Shown here one piece after another: positions 35,530-46,929 of a DNA stretch of 64,000 bases (positions are counted from its first letter, which is position 1; every line of letters begins with the position of its first letter). The stretch spans positions 103,189,189-103,253,188 of the forward strand of contig OV884009.1 in NCBI GenBank assembly GCA_930367205.1, in the 5' to 3' direction. The DNA comes from Acanthosoma haemorrhoidale. Taxonomy: Eukaryota; Arthropoda; Insecta; Hemiptera; Acanthosomatidae. The notes under the pieces are model-generated. The model was given only the letters and a program-made list of their open reading frames with translations. It did not search any database and was not told the origin of the DNA. A program made the position numbers and the translations under genes.

Positions 35530-38189
35530 CTAAAAAAAAATATACATAACAAATATCCGGAAAAAAAATGAACAGTGATACAAGAAAATCAGTATTTCTA
35601 ACACTCTAATTTTATAATTTAACCTTTATCTATTCCACTTTAAGCACCTTCAGTTTCCAACAATTATTTTTTTGCAATTACTATAAAGATTTCTGATGGT
35701 TTGGTGAACTGTGTGGTGTTCAACCATTTTGCTCTACAGTTATAGGGTATTTCTATTATTTACACACCAGTTATTTTAAAGCTGTGATAACTTGTCACTT
35801 GCCTATAACCCCATAAAATAGCTGTAAAAACCCTGCTTTTAATTTATACCACTCAAAGTTTACACAACTACCTCTGACAACTATATTGCATTTATAATTT
35901 ATATAACAAGAGCAGTTGGTTGTCAAACCTATGTGTCCAGAATTCATACCAAAGTTTATACAATAAACTCTTTGAATTGTACACATTTTTAATGTCAAGA
36001 ACAAAAACAAGTCATTATAAACATGAATATGGCTCTGATTAAGAATGGTTAATACAACTGCTTCATGTTCTAAATCCCTAGGCAAATATTAAATATTATT
36101 TTAATTCCTCATCCAATAACAGGAGAAGCTATAATTTCTCCCCTGAATAGTAGTACATAAGACGTAAAACCGTGATAAAATAAATATGTACATGACCCCA
36201 GTGTGGTTATAATAAATAAATTAAATTTATTTCAATAATATTGCAAATCAGTCAGGCATATCAGATTAAACATATGAAATAGAACTTTGAACTGATAGCA
36301 CATAATAACTTCTAGCTTCAACTAACTCCCAAAGAATACTGACTAACTGACATGGACAATTTGAAATACAATGAGGATTTCCGGGCCGGGGAATATTTTA
36401 ATTGATGATGCTAATTTATATCTCTTTTTTTATATTTTTTTTAATTTGGAATGACACAAAAAAGGGTAAGTACAAAGCATAAAATTTACATTTAGTAAAA
36501 TATTGTTTTATAAAGGAAAACAATGTTTATTTATGGTGATTATACCTAAGTATTTTCTGGTTGTGTAGATGTTCTGGTGATGGACTAATGGAGTCTGAAA
36601 TGTCCTAAGAAAATGATAAATAAATAAATTAAAAAAAAAATTCTATGGTAGGATATTATGCACAATTTTTTTTAAAATTTATTATCTACTTTCACATCCT
36701 TCAATGTAGCAGATATTACTAAATTTTAAATCAAAATGAAATAAAATTAAAACTATTAATTTTGACAACTGTGTATTTTTTAATTAATTGTAATCTAACT
36801 TTTTATTTTTCCTTCAAGTGTTTAATGGTTCCTAATATCTTAATTTATGGTCTAAGTAAAAAATCAAAACCATGATATGCTCTTGCGTAGAGACAGCACA
36901 GTCCTTGCTCACATATTAATAATTTTAAGCTATTGTTGTTAATGTTTAAATAACTGACTTTGTAAATGTTTATCAGAATGATAATAAACCATACATCTCT
37001 GGATTTAATATGAAAGCATTCTCAAAATAACCCCCAGTGCATTATATATGTTTCTAATCCAAAAAATATGTACTTCCACTGATCTAATAAGATTTCTTCA
37101 GGTCATAGAATGTCGACAACGTCCCATGCTTATAACCGATAGCTTGTTTATAACCTTCCTCCAATTTTGAGTTGGAGGGATACTAGTAATAAATTATTTA
37201 TTATGCATTATAGAAAAGAAACAAGATCAAGATGAATGCTCCACTTGAGAACGAACCAGCAAGTTCACCTTGTGAATTTTTCCAAAAATGTTAATTCAAT
37301 TGAAACCTTCTCCTATCCTTTCAGATGCAATTCTTAAAGTTTTATTTGGAACTTGGTCTGGTGAAGTTTTTAAAGTTATATATTATTTTGTTTAATTCAA
37401 TTTCATATTATTCTGTAAAGAAAGAATCATGTAATATAGACTTTCAAAAAAAAAAAATTATGTAAAAGACGCAATTATTCATCTCTCCGATTAATCCGGC
37501 GTTTCAGTTGTTCCGATCTACTCCCTGGTCCCGTCAAGGTCGGATCAGTAGGTTAGGTTCTACTGTACCAGATATGTAAGAGTTCTCATTTGGTCAACTT
37601 GTATAGACTAATAGAATCAATTTGTTTGTGTAACGTTTAACTGTTAGAGAATTTTGTTTGAATTAGTTTAGTAACTTTAGCATTGGTTTTAAAGTAAACC
37701 ATTAGGTGTTCTGTTTAGATGAATGTTCTATAGTTAAACATAGTTATTTCAGATAGAATGATAAATAATGCTCCTTATAATGATCCTTGTGTTTCCAGAT
37801 TATAAATAATGTTTGTTAATTGCACCAATGTTTCACCAATGTAGCTATTTTGCCAACATATCAGCATATACACTTCAGTGAAAAAATATAACCTCAATAG
37901 ATAAAGTTGAAACATTTTAAAAATCTGTAAACAAGATTTTTTTTTTTGCAATCCAAATAAATATCATACAGTGAGTGTTGACGACTCTTCTCATTTATAC
38001 TTGTGTATTTGTTAGTTATTAAGTTATTGTGAATATATTATGTACATGCTTGGTATTCTCGCCCTTGGGGAGAACTTCCTCTCTCATCTACTTCCCCCTC
38101 TCCCAAATCCCTTATATTTAGCCTCATATGATGTGAGTCTATGCTAGACAGCCCTAGAGATAGAGCATCTTAGCATTGATGACTTCCCT
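35530..38189. other. intron sequence of the RFXANK-like gene, no other gene seen
   Basis: AT-rich. A sequence near 37480-37566 ends GGTTCTACTGTA, resembling a Tigger-type terminal repeat (TACAGTAGAACC inverted), but no partner end was found. A 59-base open stretch near 36545-36603 (minus) is bracketed by splice-like sites but would break the frame of the gene. Confidence 0.4.
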
Positions 38190-38290
38190 TGGTTTGTGGA
38201 CCAATTTATAACTCAACATATCTCAGGACATTAATAGCCAGATGGACGAACCAGTTTCTATATCCAGTTGGGAGATAACCAAGCTCAGAA
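38190..38290 (+). repeat. dispersed repeat shared with 13735-13828
   Basis: TGTGGACCAATT-ATAA-TCAACATAT-TCAGGA and GATGGAC-CCAGTTTCTAT occur here and, inverted, near 13735-13828. Family unknown. Confidence 0.6.
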
Positions 38291-39096
38291 TATTGATATA
38301 TCCTGGGGTGGCATTCCATTATATCATTTCAATAATGTAAAGTTGATCTATTGTCTCCTGGATAGTTCATTTGAAATGGCAGTATAAGGTGATTGCCTGT
38401 AAGGTAAGTGAGGTGAAACCAATCATATAAGGAATTAGACAGACAGCACGCATAATTTTAATGGCATCCCTAATGAGGAATGAATTAACCAACTGAAGTT
38501 AATTAATTAATTAAGGTTAATTAAAATTAATATTTTATGAATAAAGATATAAACAGTTACTATTGAATTAGGAATAAAAATAATATAAATTTTCATCTTA
38601 ATAATTTATTTATTCATTTTTATTTTCTTGTTTATAACACAAAATATTTCTTTTATATATACTGGAGGGAGACATCTCACACAACGAGATATTAAACAAA
38701 GGCTGGAATAAAATTACACGATAACACGATAACAAAATCAAACAAATACGTGCCAGTATAGAAAACAAAGCCAAGGCAGGGACAGCTTTCTATAAATAAA
38801 CCCAACTTAATTGATAGCAAATGACTGGTCTACTAATAGAGAGAAATGGTAAACGCTATGGAGAAAACCTTTTACTATTCCTATTACTAAGGAAGGTATG
38901 GGGCGATAGCCGACATCATAAAACGCTTGGCACACCACAGAAACCCATTATTCAGGGCTATACTGATAAATAGGAGGAAGCAATAACACATTAGACAGAA
39001 AATCAATCAGGCACAATACTCTACCAATGCAGCTGGTCATCGACTATTCAACACAGCAGGCAGGGAGCTGCTCTAGGCGGGGTCGGCTAGAAGATA

Positions 39097-39525
39097 CAGT
39101 AAAACCTCAATTATCCGTGCCTCGATTATGTGGACACTCGATCATCTGGGGTTGAAAAATAGTTTTTTAAATACAATATATGTATAAATATTAACATTTT
39201 TATTTATTCCTCATTCTTGCGGACTTTCAATCTTCTTGATTGAAATGGATTGAAAAATTATAGCTTTAAGATATATAAGAACTGAGGTTAGGAAAATCAA
39301 ACCTGAGAATAAAAAACAATAATTGATAATAGACTACAAGTTACATAATTTTTTTTTGTTTCTATATGTATGTACAAATGTACTTTTTGAAAATAAAAAT
39401 ATATTTGTGAGTTGAAAATTAGTTTTTTTTTGTTTATTTACATCAAAGTTAGACTATAAAAAAGTGTTTTTCGATTATCCGGGAATACTCTCCCCCCATT
39501 ACCCTGGATAGTTGAAGTTGTACTG
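39097..39525. mobile_element. Tigger-type MITE
   Basis: The left end CAGTAAAACCTCAATTATCC and the inverted right end CAGTACAACTTCAACTATCC are typical of pogo/Tigger termini, and TA flanks both sides (39095-39096, 39526-39527). The 429-bp body has no coding potential. Internal CGATTATCCGGG near 39471 repeats the terminal motif. Confidence 0.85.
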
Positions 39526-40216
39526 TATATGAAGCTATAGATAATTAGACAAAACACAAAGGACTCCAAAAAAAGAGAGGGGATGACTGGTTTAAAACCC
39601 TGAGGTTGTCTAGTGACTGGGTCAATCTAGTTGTCCTGATTGACTTTGCTACCTGTATTTTACCTCCAGTGCTAGCTCATGGGGGTCCACACTCTTTAGT
39701 GACCCTGGACACAGCCTTGCCAGTGTGAGCTACCACAGCCACCATTTCTTTAGCAATGTCAACAGCAGATCAACATCCAGTAAATTGAAGACATCACTAC
39801 TATGAAATTGAAGCAAATAAGATCTTTGAGCTCATTAAATTAAGCATGTAATATAGTATTATATAATGCTGATTCATTATTTATTAATCATACTTCAATT
39901 TCATCTCATATAGAAGATTCATTTCCTTTATAGGATTAATAAAACATTCCATGGTAAAACAAGTTTATACCTTATTGTTATTACTTCGCAACCAGGTATT
40001 GCCTCTATATTCCTAACATCCCTTATATTAGTTAAATTTTATGTAAGTATGTTACATCAAAACAACTTCCGAACAGGGACTTAAGACTTGATTAGTATTA
40101 TATAAATTAATAAGTGTTTGAATAATAGATCAAAATAGCACTTGATCAAGGGACTATTTGACTAACTGAATTGTTTAATTAATTTTATGTATATATGCTA
40201 AAATATATAAATATAA

Positions 40217-40620
40217 GTTAATCGTTGGCAGTTAGGCTTCAAAAAAATAGGAAAGAGGGAAATGAATGACACTCTCTAACTTCTGTAAAGAGACTGCTTT
40301 ATTCCCTCTAGTAATCTGACATACATAGGGTCATGGGTTGTTTACATCCCATGATTATGTCCCAGTTCCTGACCATCTATCGGGAACTGAAACTTAACAC
40401 TTATGCTAATTATATACAGTTCTGACATAATAATTTCCTGCTTGCCTAGAGCAGAACAACACTGTCTTACAATCATAGAAACTAACATAACTTTATCAAA
40501 TGTGATACAAAGGTTAAAACAATAAAAAAAAAACCATATATCTGGCAGAAGTATAGACACCAAAAACTCAATGAGATGTGTGCAGGAGTGAAGAAATTAA
40601 AGTAAATTTCCTATTCGGAG
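40217..40620 (-). repeat. 3' LTR of gypsy element 2 (outer boundary toward pol approximate)
   Basis: GTTAATCG at 40217 and the next 150 bases match the LTR at 43814 (shared AAAAAAATAGGAAAGAGGGA and CATGGGTTGTTTACATCCCA). Minus-strand AATAAAGCAGT is a likely polyadenylation signal. The pol-side edge is placed at the purine-rich AGTGGGGAAG just after the integrase stop. Confidence 0.8.
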
Positions 40621-40643
40621 GGCTTCCCCACTGGAAGCTTTAA

Positions 40644-42640
40644 CTACTCGAGATGGACAGATCTCCTCTTCACGGGTTCATGAACACTTTGGATGGTCAC
40701 CAAATTGTGTTCGTGAATCACGATCACCTGGAAGGGACCCTCATAACGCGACACCTCCTTACTCCTATTGGAACCGATCTTACGATACACCGTAGTGCCT
40801 AATGTGACGTGCCCTTCTAATGGTTTGACGCCCGCGTTCTCCCTCAACACCCTCCTAGATTTTTACGTGGTAATTTTCACGTACACCTTTCCCCACAATT
40901 TCCCCAGCTCCACACGGTTGGTGGCGAGTTGTGTGGACGTCTTGTCTCTCACGACCGTTCTGCTCGTGTCCCGGCGACGCCCACAAAGTCCAAAAAGGAT
41001 TTCAAAGGGTGAGAATCCGGTTGTCGTGTGAACAGAATGGTTATAGACAATGACCGCTCTAGGCATTGCCTCTGCCGGCTCCAATCCTTTGTTGGCATTG
41101 TAGACGCGGAGATGATTGCCCAAGGTACTGTGGAGATGCTCAATTCCTCCTCGGATCTTTGGATGGCCTGGGGTATTGACATGCCATATCACGTCCAGAG
41201 CCTTCATCTCCTCCCGCACGACGGCGTTATCGAACTCCCTTCCGCCGTGCAACGTTATCCGATTTGGGACGCCTTAAAATTGGAACCACCGCCTCAGCCC
41301 GCCTAGTACTGCCTCCGATGATTTTTCCCAAATGGGGTATGCCATAGCCGTTTTGCTGAACAAGTCAACCACGGTGACCCACTTGTGTCCCCGCCAAGTG
41401 AAGGTATCCACTTGAAGGTCAGTGAGTGCTGTTTGCGCTGTGGGAGTCTCAACTTGTTGCCCGGTCGGTGGGTGTCTGTCATATTTGGTACGGTGACAAA
41501 CCTTGCATGCAGCTAGTGTCTCCTGAATCATCTTTCGCATCCCCCGCCAGATATACTTGCACCTTAACGCCTGAGCCGTCTCTTGTTCTCCCCTGTGTTT
41601 TGTTTTGCCCTGATGGTATCCTAGTGTGATCTCCTTCTGCGTCGGCTCATCCGGGATGGTTTCTACCATCATGGTACACTGTATGAATGTTCGGTCAACC
41701 CCAATCTGCTCCGCCCTCCACAGATACCTAATTTTTTCCCATATGGTAGCGTTTCCAACGTAAAGAAAATGGGTCCTCCCTGGTGTGGAAGCATCATTGA
41801 GGGCACGACTAATTTGGTCATTGCTCACCCCTGGCGCCGACCATATGGTCGTGGTGGTAGATCGTCGAGAGCTATCATATGCTATCTTCTGAATCGCTGC
41901 CACCTTCCCGGCATCAGGTCTCACTCCCTCCTTAGAGATCGTATGTCCCAAAAAATTAATGAGCTCTTGGCCTAGACGGGACTTTTCGTCTGACAATTTC
42001 AAGCCAAATTCCCTCACACGATCGAAGACCATCCGCAGGTGATCCGCATGTTGTGCCTCGGTCGCACTGAGTATCAAGAGGTCATCCATATATATTTGAC
42101 ATACTGACCCGTCTATCCCTCGTAGAAACTCATCCATGAGCCACTGGAATGTAATGGGTGCATTCTTCAGGCCAAATGGCATCCTCGTAAACTCATAGTG
42201 GCCTCTCTCAAATGTGAAGGTCGTCTTGTGTCGGTCTCCAGGGTGCAGTTGAATCTGGTGATATCCACTTTAAGGTCCACATTGCTGAATATCTTCGCCC
42301 CGCTCAGCCTGTCCAATATGTCGTCGAACCTGGGGATTGGGTATTTTTCGTCCACCATATTCTCGTTGAGTTTTCTGTAGTCCACTACAGCTCTTTATTT
42401 GTCTGGACCCCCACCTTCCTCATTCTTTTTCTTGACCGCCCACATGGGGAGACGAACTGGCCACTATAATCCCCTGCTTCTACAGGTTGTCCAGTTCCTC
42501 ACGAATGTGGTGCCTCAGAACCTGTGGATACCTTGGGGCACGCGCTCCTTCACATAACTCACCCTGTCTTGCTTGAGCGGAATCTCGTGTACAGTTCTAC
42601 CTGTGATCTATGTATTTTCTCTTGAACTCCCCTTTCTAAT
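40644..42640 (-). pseudogene. Pol of gypsy element 2 (RT and integrase, RNase H deleted)
   Basis: Same family as element 1. On the minus strand, RT N-terminal remnants lie near 42640-42400. They are followed by YRKLNENMVDEKYPIPRFDD (42385-42167, frameshifted), MPFGLKNAPITFQWLMDEFL, an intact YMDDLLILS, and INFLGHTISKEGV (42182-41900). The frame then passes directly from KVAAIQK to IAYDSSRRS, joining RT to the region before integrase, so the RT thumb, RNase H and connection present in element 1 are missing (about 830 bases there). Integrase follows: CKVCHRTKYDRH zinc domain, LQVDTFTW and VVDLFSK core near 41390-41340, a frameshift near 41260, GGREFDN, GHPKIRGGIEHLHSTL, and the C-terminal YEGPFQVI module ending at 40644. 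All three catalytic acidic residues of integrase are visible. Confidence 0.88.
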
Positions 42641-42869
42641 CTTCCAATTGCCTGAGCACATCTACTCGCGCGTCCCTGTCTCGCCCTACTTCTCTCCCTA
42701 GTCCCAGGCACCTATACCTTACCTTACCTATTCAAATGTCCTTTTCGTTCCTAACCTTTGCTCCTACTTTCCCTAATAAATCACACTTTATGATCCCTCC
42801 ATATTCCCGGGGCATCTTTTCTACTACATGAACTCTCAATATCTCCTCATCCCGTTCCCATCTATCTAG

Positions 42870-43090
42870 CCCTATTACCCCCTCCCCTTTGACCTTACAG
42901 GGGCCCCCAGGGTGATCAAGTTACCAGAGCATACCTGTATTTGGGGCATACTCTCTCCTTCACACAACCTCTCTAGTGTTTCCCGACACATTATTGTTTT
43001 AGTACTCCCAGTATCCACTAGACACTTCACTCCCCTCACGACTCTGATTATAGACACACCGCTATCCACGACTTTCACACTATTGTTTAC
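42870..43090 (-). pseudogene. protease of gypsy element 2
   Basis: Reads VSIIRVVRGVKCLVDTGSTK and TIMCRETLERLCEGE; the LVDTGS block contains the catalytic aspartate. It aligns with the protease of element 1 near 2440-2290. It ends in a stop at about 42872, short of the RT, whereas a functional element would read on. Confidence 0.85.
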
Positions 43091-43299
43091 TATCGTGCGG
43101 TCGCCTCTCCGCCACCACTCAGCTCAGATATCACATTCTTCCCTCTCGTCTGATGTTTGTCGTCGAGTGGTCCTCCGAGCACTGCCGCTTCTCCAGCCCA
43201 TTCGGTTTCCTGGTTCTTCCCTCTCTTCTTCTGTCTCGGAAGTTTCCGAGGTCTCTGACGATTCCGGCTACATTCTCTTCCTCCTCTGCATCCTCTGAG

Positions 43300-43707
43300 T
43301 GTTTATCTCCATTGGTTCAGGTCTGTTCCTGTCTCTGCGGCTCATATACGGGCACTGCCTGTGTACATGCCCTTCCGTGCCACATTTGAAGCACCTAGCT
43401 TCACTCTGCACACCAGAGCTGCCCTCAGCGATTCTGCGTCCCCTTCTGTTATCAGGTCCTCCGACCGTTTCCCCTCTATCCGCGTAATCAGCCGGTCGCT
43501 CCCTTTAAGGAAGTGATTTAGTTCCCCAGCCTTGCCTGCAAATCTTTCCAGATCCAAAATGGACTTCCTCATGTCCTGAGCTGTGATCACCTGGATCTTC
43601 ATCCACGCCAATGTATTCGTGTGAGTTGCTGCCATGGTCGTTTGAGGTAACTGTGGTATATCTGTTGCTGCATAGAGCACCGCGGGTCGTAACACTCCCT
43701 CTGGCAT
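43300..43707 (-). pseudogene. Gag of gypsy element 2, internally deleted
   Basis: The ATG at 43707 opens MPEGVLRPAVLYAATDIPQL and continues through ERFAGKAGELNHFLKGSDRL, aligning with element 1 Gag. Near 43400 it jumps out of frame into the second zinc knuckle, readable in another frame as CFKCGTEGHVHRQC followed by PEPMEINTQ. The middle of Gag and the first knuckle, present in element 1 between about 3380 and 2790, are missing. Confidence 0.85.
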
Positions 43708-43796
43708 TTTCTTGAGAGAAAAAAAAATGTATACCAAAAGAACGAAAAAAGAAAAAGAAAGGAAAATTATTACTTTCCACTCCACCTTACTAGGTT

Positions 43797-43813
43797 GGCG
43801 GGTTTCAGCACCA
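43797..43813 (-). other. primer binding site, gypsy element 2 (tRNA-Phe)
   Basis: Minus-strand TGGTGCTGAAACCCG differs by one transition from the tRNA-Phe complement seen in element 1 and lies directly after the LTR end ATTAAC. Confidence 0.72.
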
Positions 43814-44000
43814 GTTAATCATCGGCGGTTAAGCTTCAAAAAAATAGGAAAGAGGGAAATGAACGACACTCTTGAACTTCTGTAAAGAGACTGCTTTATT
43901 GCCTTCAGTAATCCAACATACATAGGACCATGGGTTGTTTACATCCCATGATTGTATTAGTTCACAACATAAACTTGCCTTTGGCTTTAACTTAAACTTA
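43814..44000 (-). repeat. 5' LTR of gypsy element 2, truncated
   Basis: Matches the 40217 LTR for about 150-190 bases, then diverges near 43990. The remaining 200 or so bases seen in the other LTR are absent. A different repeat unit starts at about 44008. Confidence 0.8.
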
Positions 44001-44007
44001 TATATAT

Positions 44008-44759
44008 TGTTGTGATATTTAGATGTTGTGAGTTTGTGATGTTGCCTTTGATATAAATTCGAAATTAGCGGGCATAACAGAGCGGTAAACGACCCGTGGA
44101 TCATGGCTATGAAGGAATGAACATTATTTGTTGCCGTTATATCTAATATTAATAGTTATCATATAAATAATATCAAGAATTAAATATAAATACTTTAATA
44201 TTGGATTTGTTAACTTCAAAATAAGAAAAGTTAATAATATCTCAGACAACTAGCATTGGAAAATAAGAAAGTGAAAATATCAAGAAGGCAAGTGGAGTAT
44301 AAGAACGACCATTTGACCCCCCCCCCCATGAGACAAGGTGAGCCTTGTTGGTTTTGACCAGTCAGGAGACAAGGTGCGTCTTGTTCTTTTTAGGATCATC
44401 CCATGAGACAAGTAGATGGAAGAAGAGAAGAAGGATTGAGATGAGAGAGTGGACGTACTGATCGCGTGGAACAAAGATGGCAACGAAGCAACAAAGGAAG
44501 AACCACACGGAGAACAAAGGCCCCAGATGAAACAAACAGAAAAGGATGCACAACTTAGTAAATCTGGCCAGTCACGATTATAATAAGGAAAATTTTAAGT
44601 TTAGTTTTAATATTGTAATTTTATCACAGACATGCTTATATGTATATTAAATTCATGAATCAATTTGTAATTGAACAATGTTCCTTTTGCCAGATTTCTT
44701 TTTTATATTAACAGAACCTTTATAAAACCTCAGATAAAAAATTATTTAAACAAAAAACA

Positions 44760-44828
<69 letters not shown>

Positions 44829-45350
44829 CATATTGTTGTGATATTAGAGATTGTGGAGTTTTTATATAATATTTAATCCAACTTATCAAGAAGGCAAAAT
44901 AAAAACAAGTGAGAGTGTATGAAAAAAAAACAAAAGATAGTATAGTTGTTGTTGTGAAAATGAGCACACACAGAATTACTCTCTAGTTTTAGCCAGTTAT
45001 AATATAGTTGTTGTTTTGTGAGGAGAACACAGAATTATTCTCACTCTGGTTTTGGGATCGGTCCGTGATACATGTTAGCTGTAAATTGTGTGTCAGAAAG
45101 AATTTAAAATTTCTTTTGGTTAGTGGTATTGGACTTGGCAGAACCAAGAAGAGCCATTGCAAGAAAAGAAAAAGAATTGATTTGGTTTGGAAATAATAAA
45201 TGAGAATAAAAGAAGAAGAAGAAGCAAAATTGTAAACAAGTATTTATAAATAATTAATTTAAGTTTTTTTTGTAATTGAATTCATATTTTTGCCATATTT
45301 ATTTTTGTTAATAGAACCTAATAGTAAATAGTAAATAAAATAAATTGAAA
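44008..45350. repeat. diverged tandem duplication around a TA microsatellite
   Basis: Two units start TTGTTGTGATATT (44008 and 44832) and share in order ATCAAGAAGGCAA (44279, 44885) and TTTGTAATTGAA with TTTTGCCA and TTAA-AGAACCT (44667-44716 and 45270-45322). A run of 32 TA units (44764-44827) lies between them. Each unit also has smaller internal repeats: AGACAAGGTG-GTCTTGTT near 44334-44410 and GTTGTTGT-ACACAGAATTA near 44945-45040. They may be LTR copies of an unrecognised retroelement. Confidence 0.65.
44764..44827. repeat. (TA)32 microsatellite
   Basis: Uninterrupted alternating TA over 64 bases. Confidence 0.98.
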
Positions 45351-45504
45351 GTTAACAATAAAACTAATTTATTTGAAGAACGTAATAATATATATATTAC
45401 TTAATTTGTTTTTAGAATTGATTAATTGAATATTTTGTCTAGAAGACCAGGAGATTACTTACCCTTATACACCTAATAATATTAGTTATTTATATATATA
45501 TATA

Positions 45505-45681
45505 TCTGTACCTCGGAGGGATACAATGGACTGACGAATCAGAAGAATCAAAAAGCGTGTAATTCAACGTCCAAAGTTTTCTCTTGTAAAAGCTTATGCA
45601 ATTTGTTATAAGGGGTGACGGCAAACATTTTTGAAGATCACCCGTTAATACCTTAAGTGTTGTATCCCTCCGAGGTACAGA
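45505..45681. mobile_element. short inverted-repeat element (MITE)
   Basis: TCTGTACCTCGGAGGGATAC and two further bases at 45505-45526 recur as an exact reverse complement at 45660-45681. Both ends are flanked by ATATATATA, consistent with TA insertion. No coding capacity in the 176-bp element. Confidence 0.9.
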
Positions 45682-46034
45682 TATATATATATATACATTT
45701 TTTCAATCCTAATATAAGGAATTAGATAGAAAATACACAGCACAGTATACTTCATATTATCCCTACAGTAAATATATTTCTCCACGTAATAATTTCGTAG
45801 ACATAAGTGAACGATAAGAATATCTCATCAACATAAAGTTTTCAAAAAATTCTGTTAAGTAAAAATATTTTTCCAAAATGAATAAAATAACACATAAACA
45901 CTTAAGGGGTTGGGATAAATAATAAATTATCCATTTTATTGAAATTTTACTCAATTAAATTAAGCACCTCCTAACCATATCAGACAAGCACTACTTTTAA
46001 TATAGATTGAAATAAAAATATTATTTATACTTAC

Positions 46035-46164
46035 TATTTTTGATGTCTTTTAAAGTAATATTTCCCCGACCTGCTTTTTCATACCAGGAGAATCCTGTAA
46101 CATCCAACTGAGGAGTTTTCGCTTGAATATTTCCCCTCTGTAAATTTGTCAGCACTGTAGCAGG
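46035..46164 (-). CDS. RFXANK: RFXANK/ANKRA2 homolog, coding exon 2
   Basis: The minus-strand exon has an acceptor TTTTATAG before 46164 and a consensus donor GTAAGT at 46034-46029. It enters in phase 0 and leaves in phase 1, encoding 43 codons: PATVLTNLQRGNIQAKTPQL, then DVTGFSWYEKAGRGNITLKD and IKN. The TLTNxQRGN block just before the first ankyrin repeat is a hallmark of RFXANK and ANKRA2, and LSIHQLAAQGE in the vertebrate proteins corresponds to FSWYEKAGRGN here. The splice junctions to exons 1 and 3 keep the frame. This exon is what distinguishes the gene from generic ankyrin-repeat proteins. Confidence 0.93.
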
Positions 46165-46929
46165 CTATAAAAGGTTTCATCATCATAATTATCATATAAA
46201 ATCTCCTTCAATTAAATTATACAAGATAAAAAATCTTGGTCTAATACAGTTGCTGTATATAGTTACATCAAGAAATCCATAAAATACTTCTGAGACATGT
46301 ATCATAACCTAGAATAGTGAGGTTTCTCTAATTGAAGGAGTGTCTGTTAATTGTTGTTTCATAGATTAGATTAGTTTCAAAAATTTAATTATTTACAGTG
46401 TTTTCATTAAGTATTTATGTTGTTCTACACATTATTTATTTTATTTTTTTATTATAATCCAACTCATTTCATATACATATATAATTATATCAATTTCATA
46501 CAAAAATTATCATAAATAACCATATACTTGGTTTTGTCTTCCTTTAGCTGCACGTTTAAAAGCAAGGGATTCTTTCTCAACTGCCCAACAATTTGGGGAT
46601 TAATTACTTGAGGTACAAAATTAGAAATTAGTTATTATTAGTCATAGGTTATTGAGGGATATTGATTTTTGATCTAGTTAAATAGGTATGTATCAATTGT
46701 TTGTAAGATTGAGTTGGAGTTACCCAAGCTGGAGGTTATTATGATTGTTGTTGATATTGAAATGTTCATTTTGTCCAATAAAATTTATCAGTTTCATATA
46801 TATAGTTGTTTTATTATTATATTATCATATATGAAGACATGACAAATAATGGTGATGAGGATAGGATCTGTTTATAGAAAGTGTTTATGTGAAAAGTGCC
46901 GGATATCACGGTAACTGAATCTAGTTTCA

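Noticed and set aside
36545..36603. 59-base minus-strand stretch bracketed by splice-like sites between RFXANK exons 2 and 3
   Set aside because: Including it would shift the frame and create a stop. Exons 2 and 3 already join perfectly without it.
37475..37566. Possible Tigger-type MITE end (GGTTCTACTGTA)
   Set aside because: No matching left terminus could be found, so it is not listed as an element.
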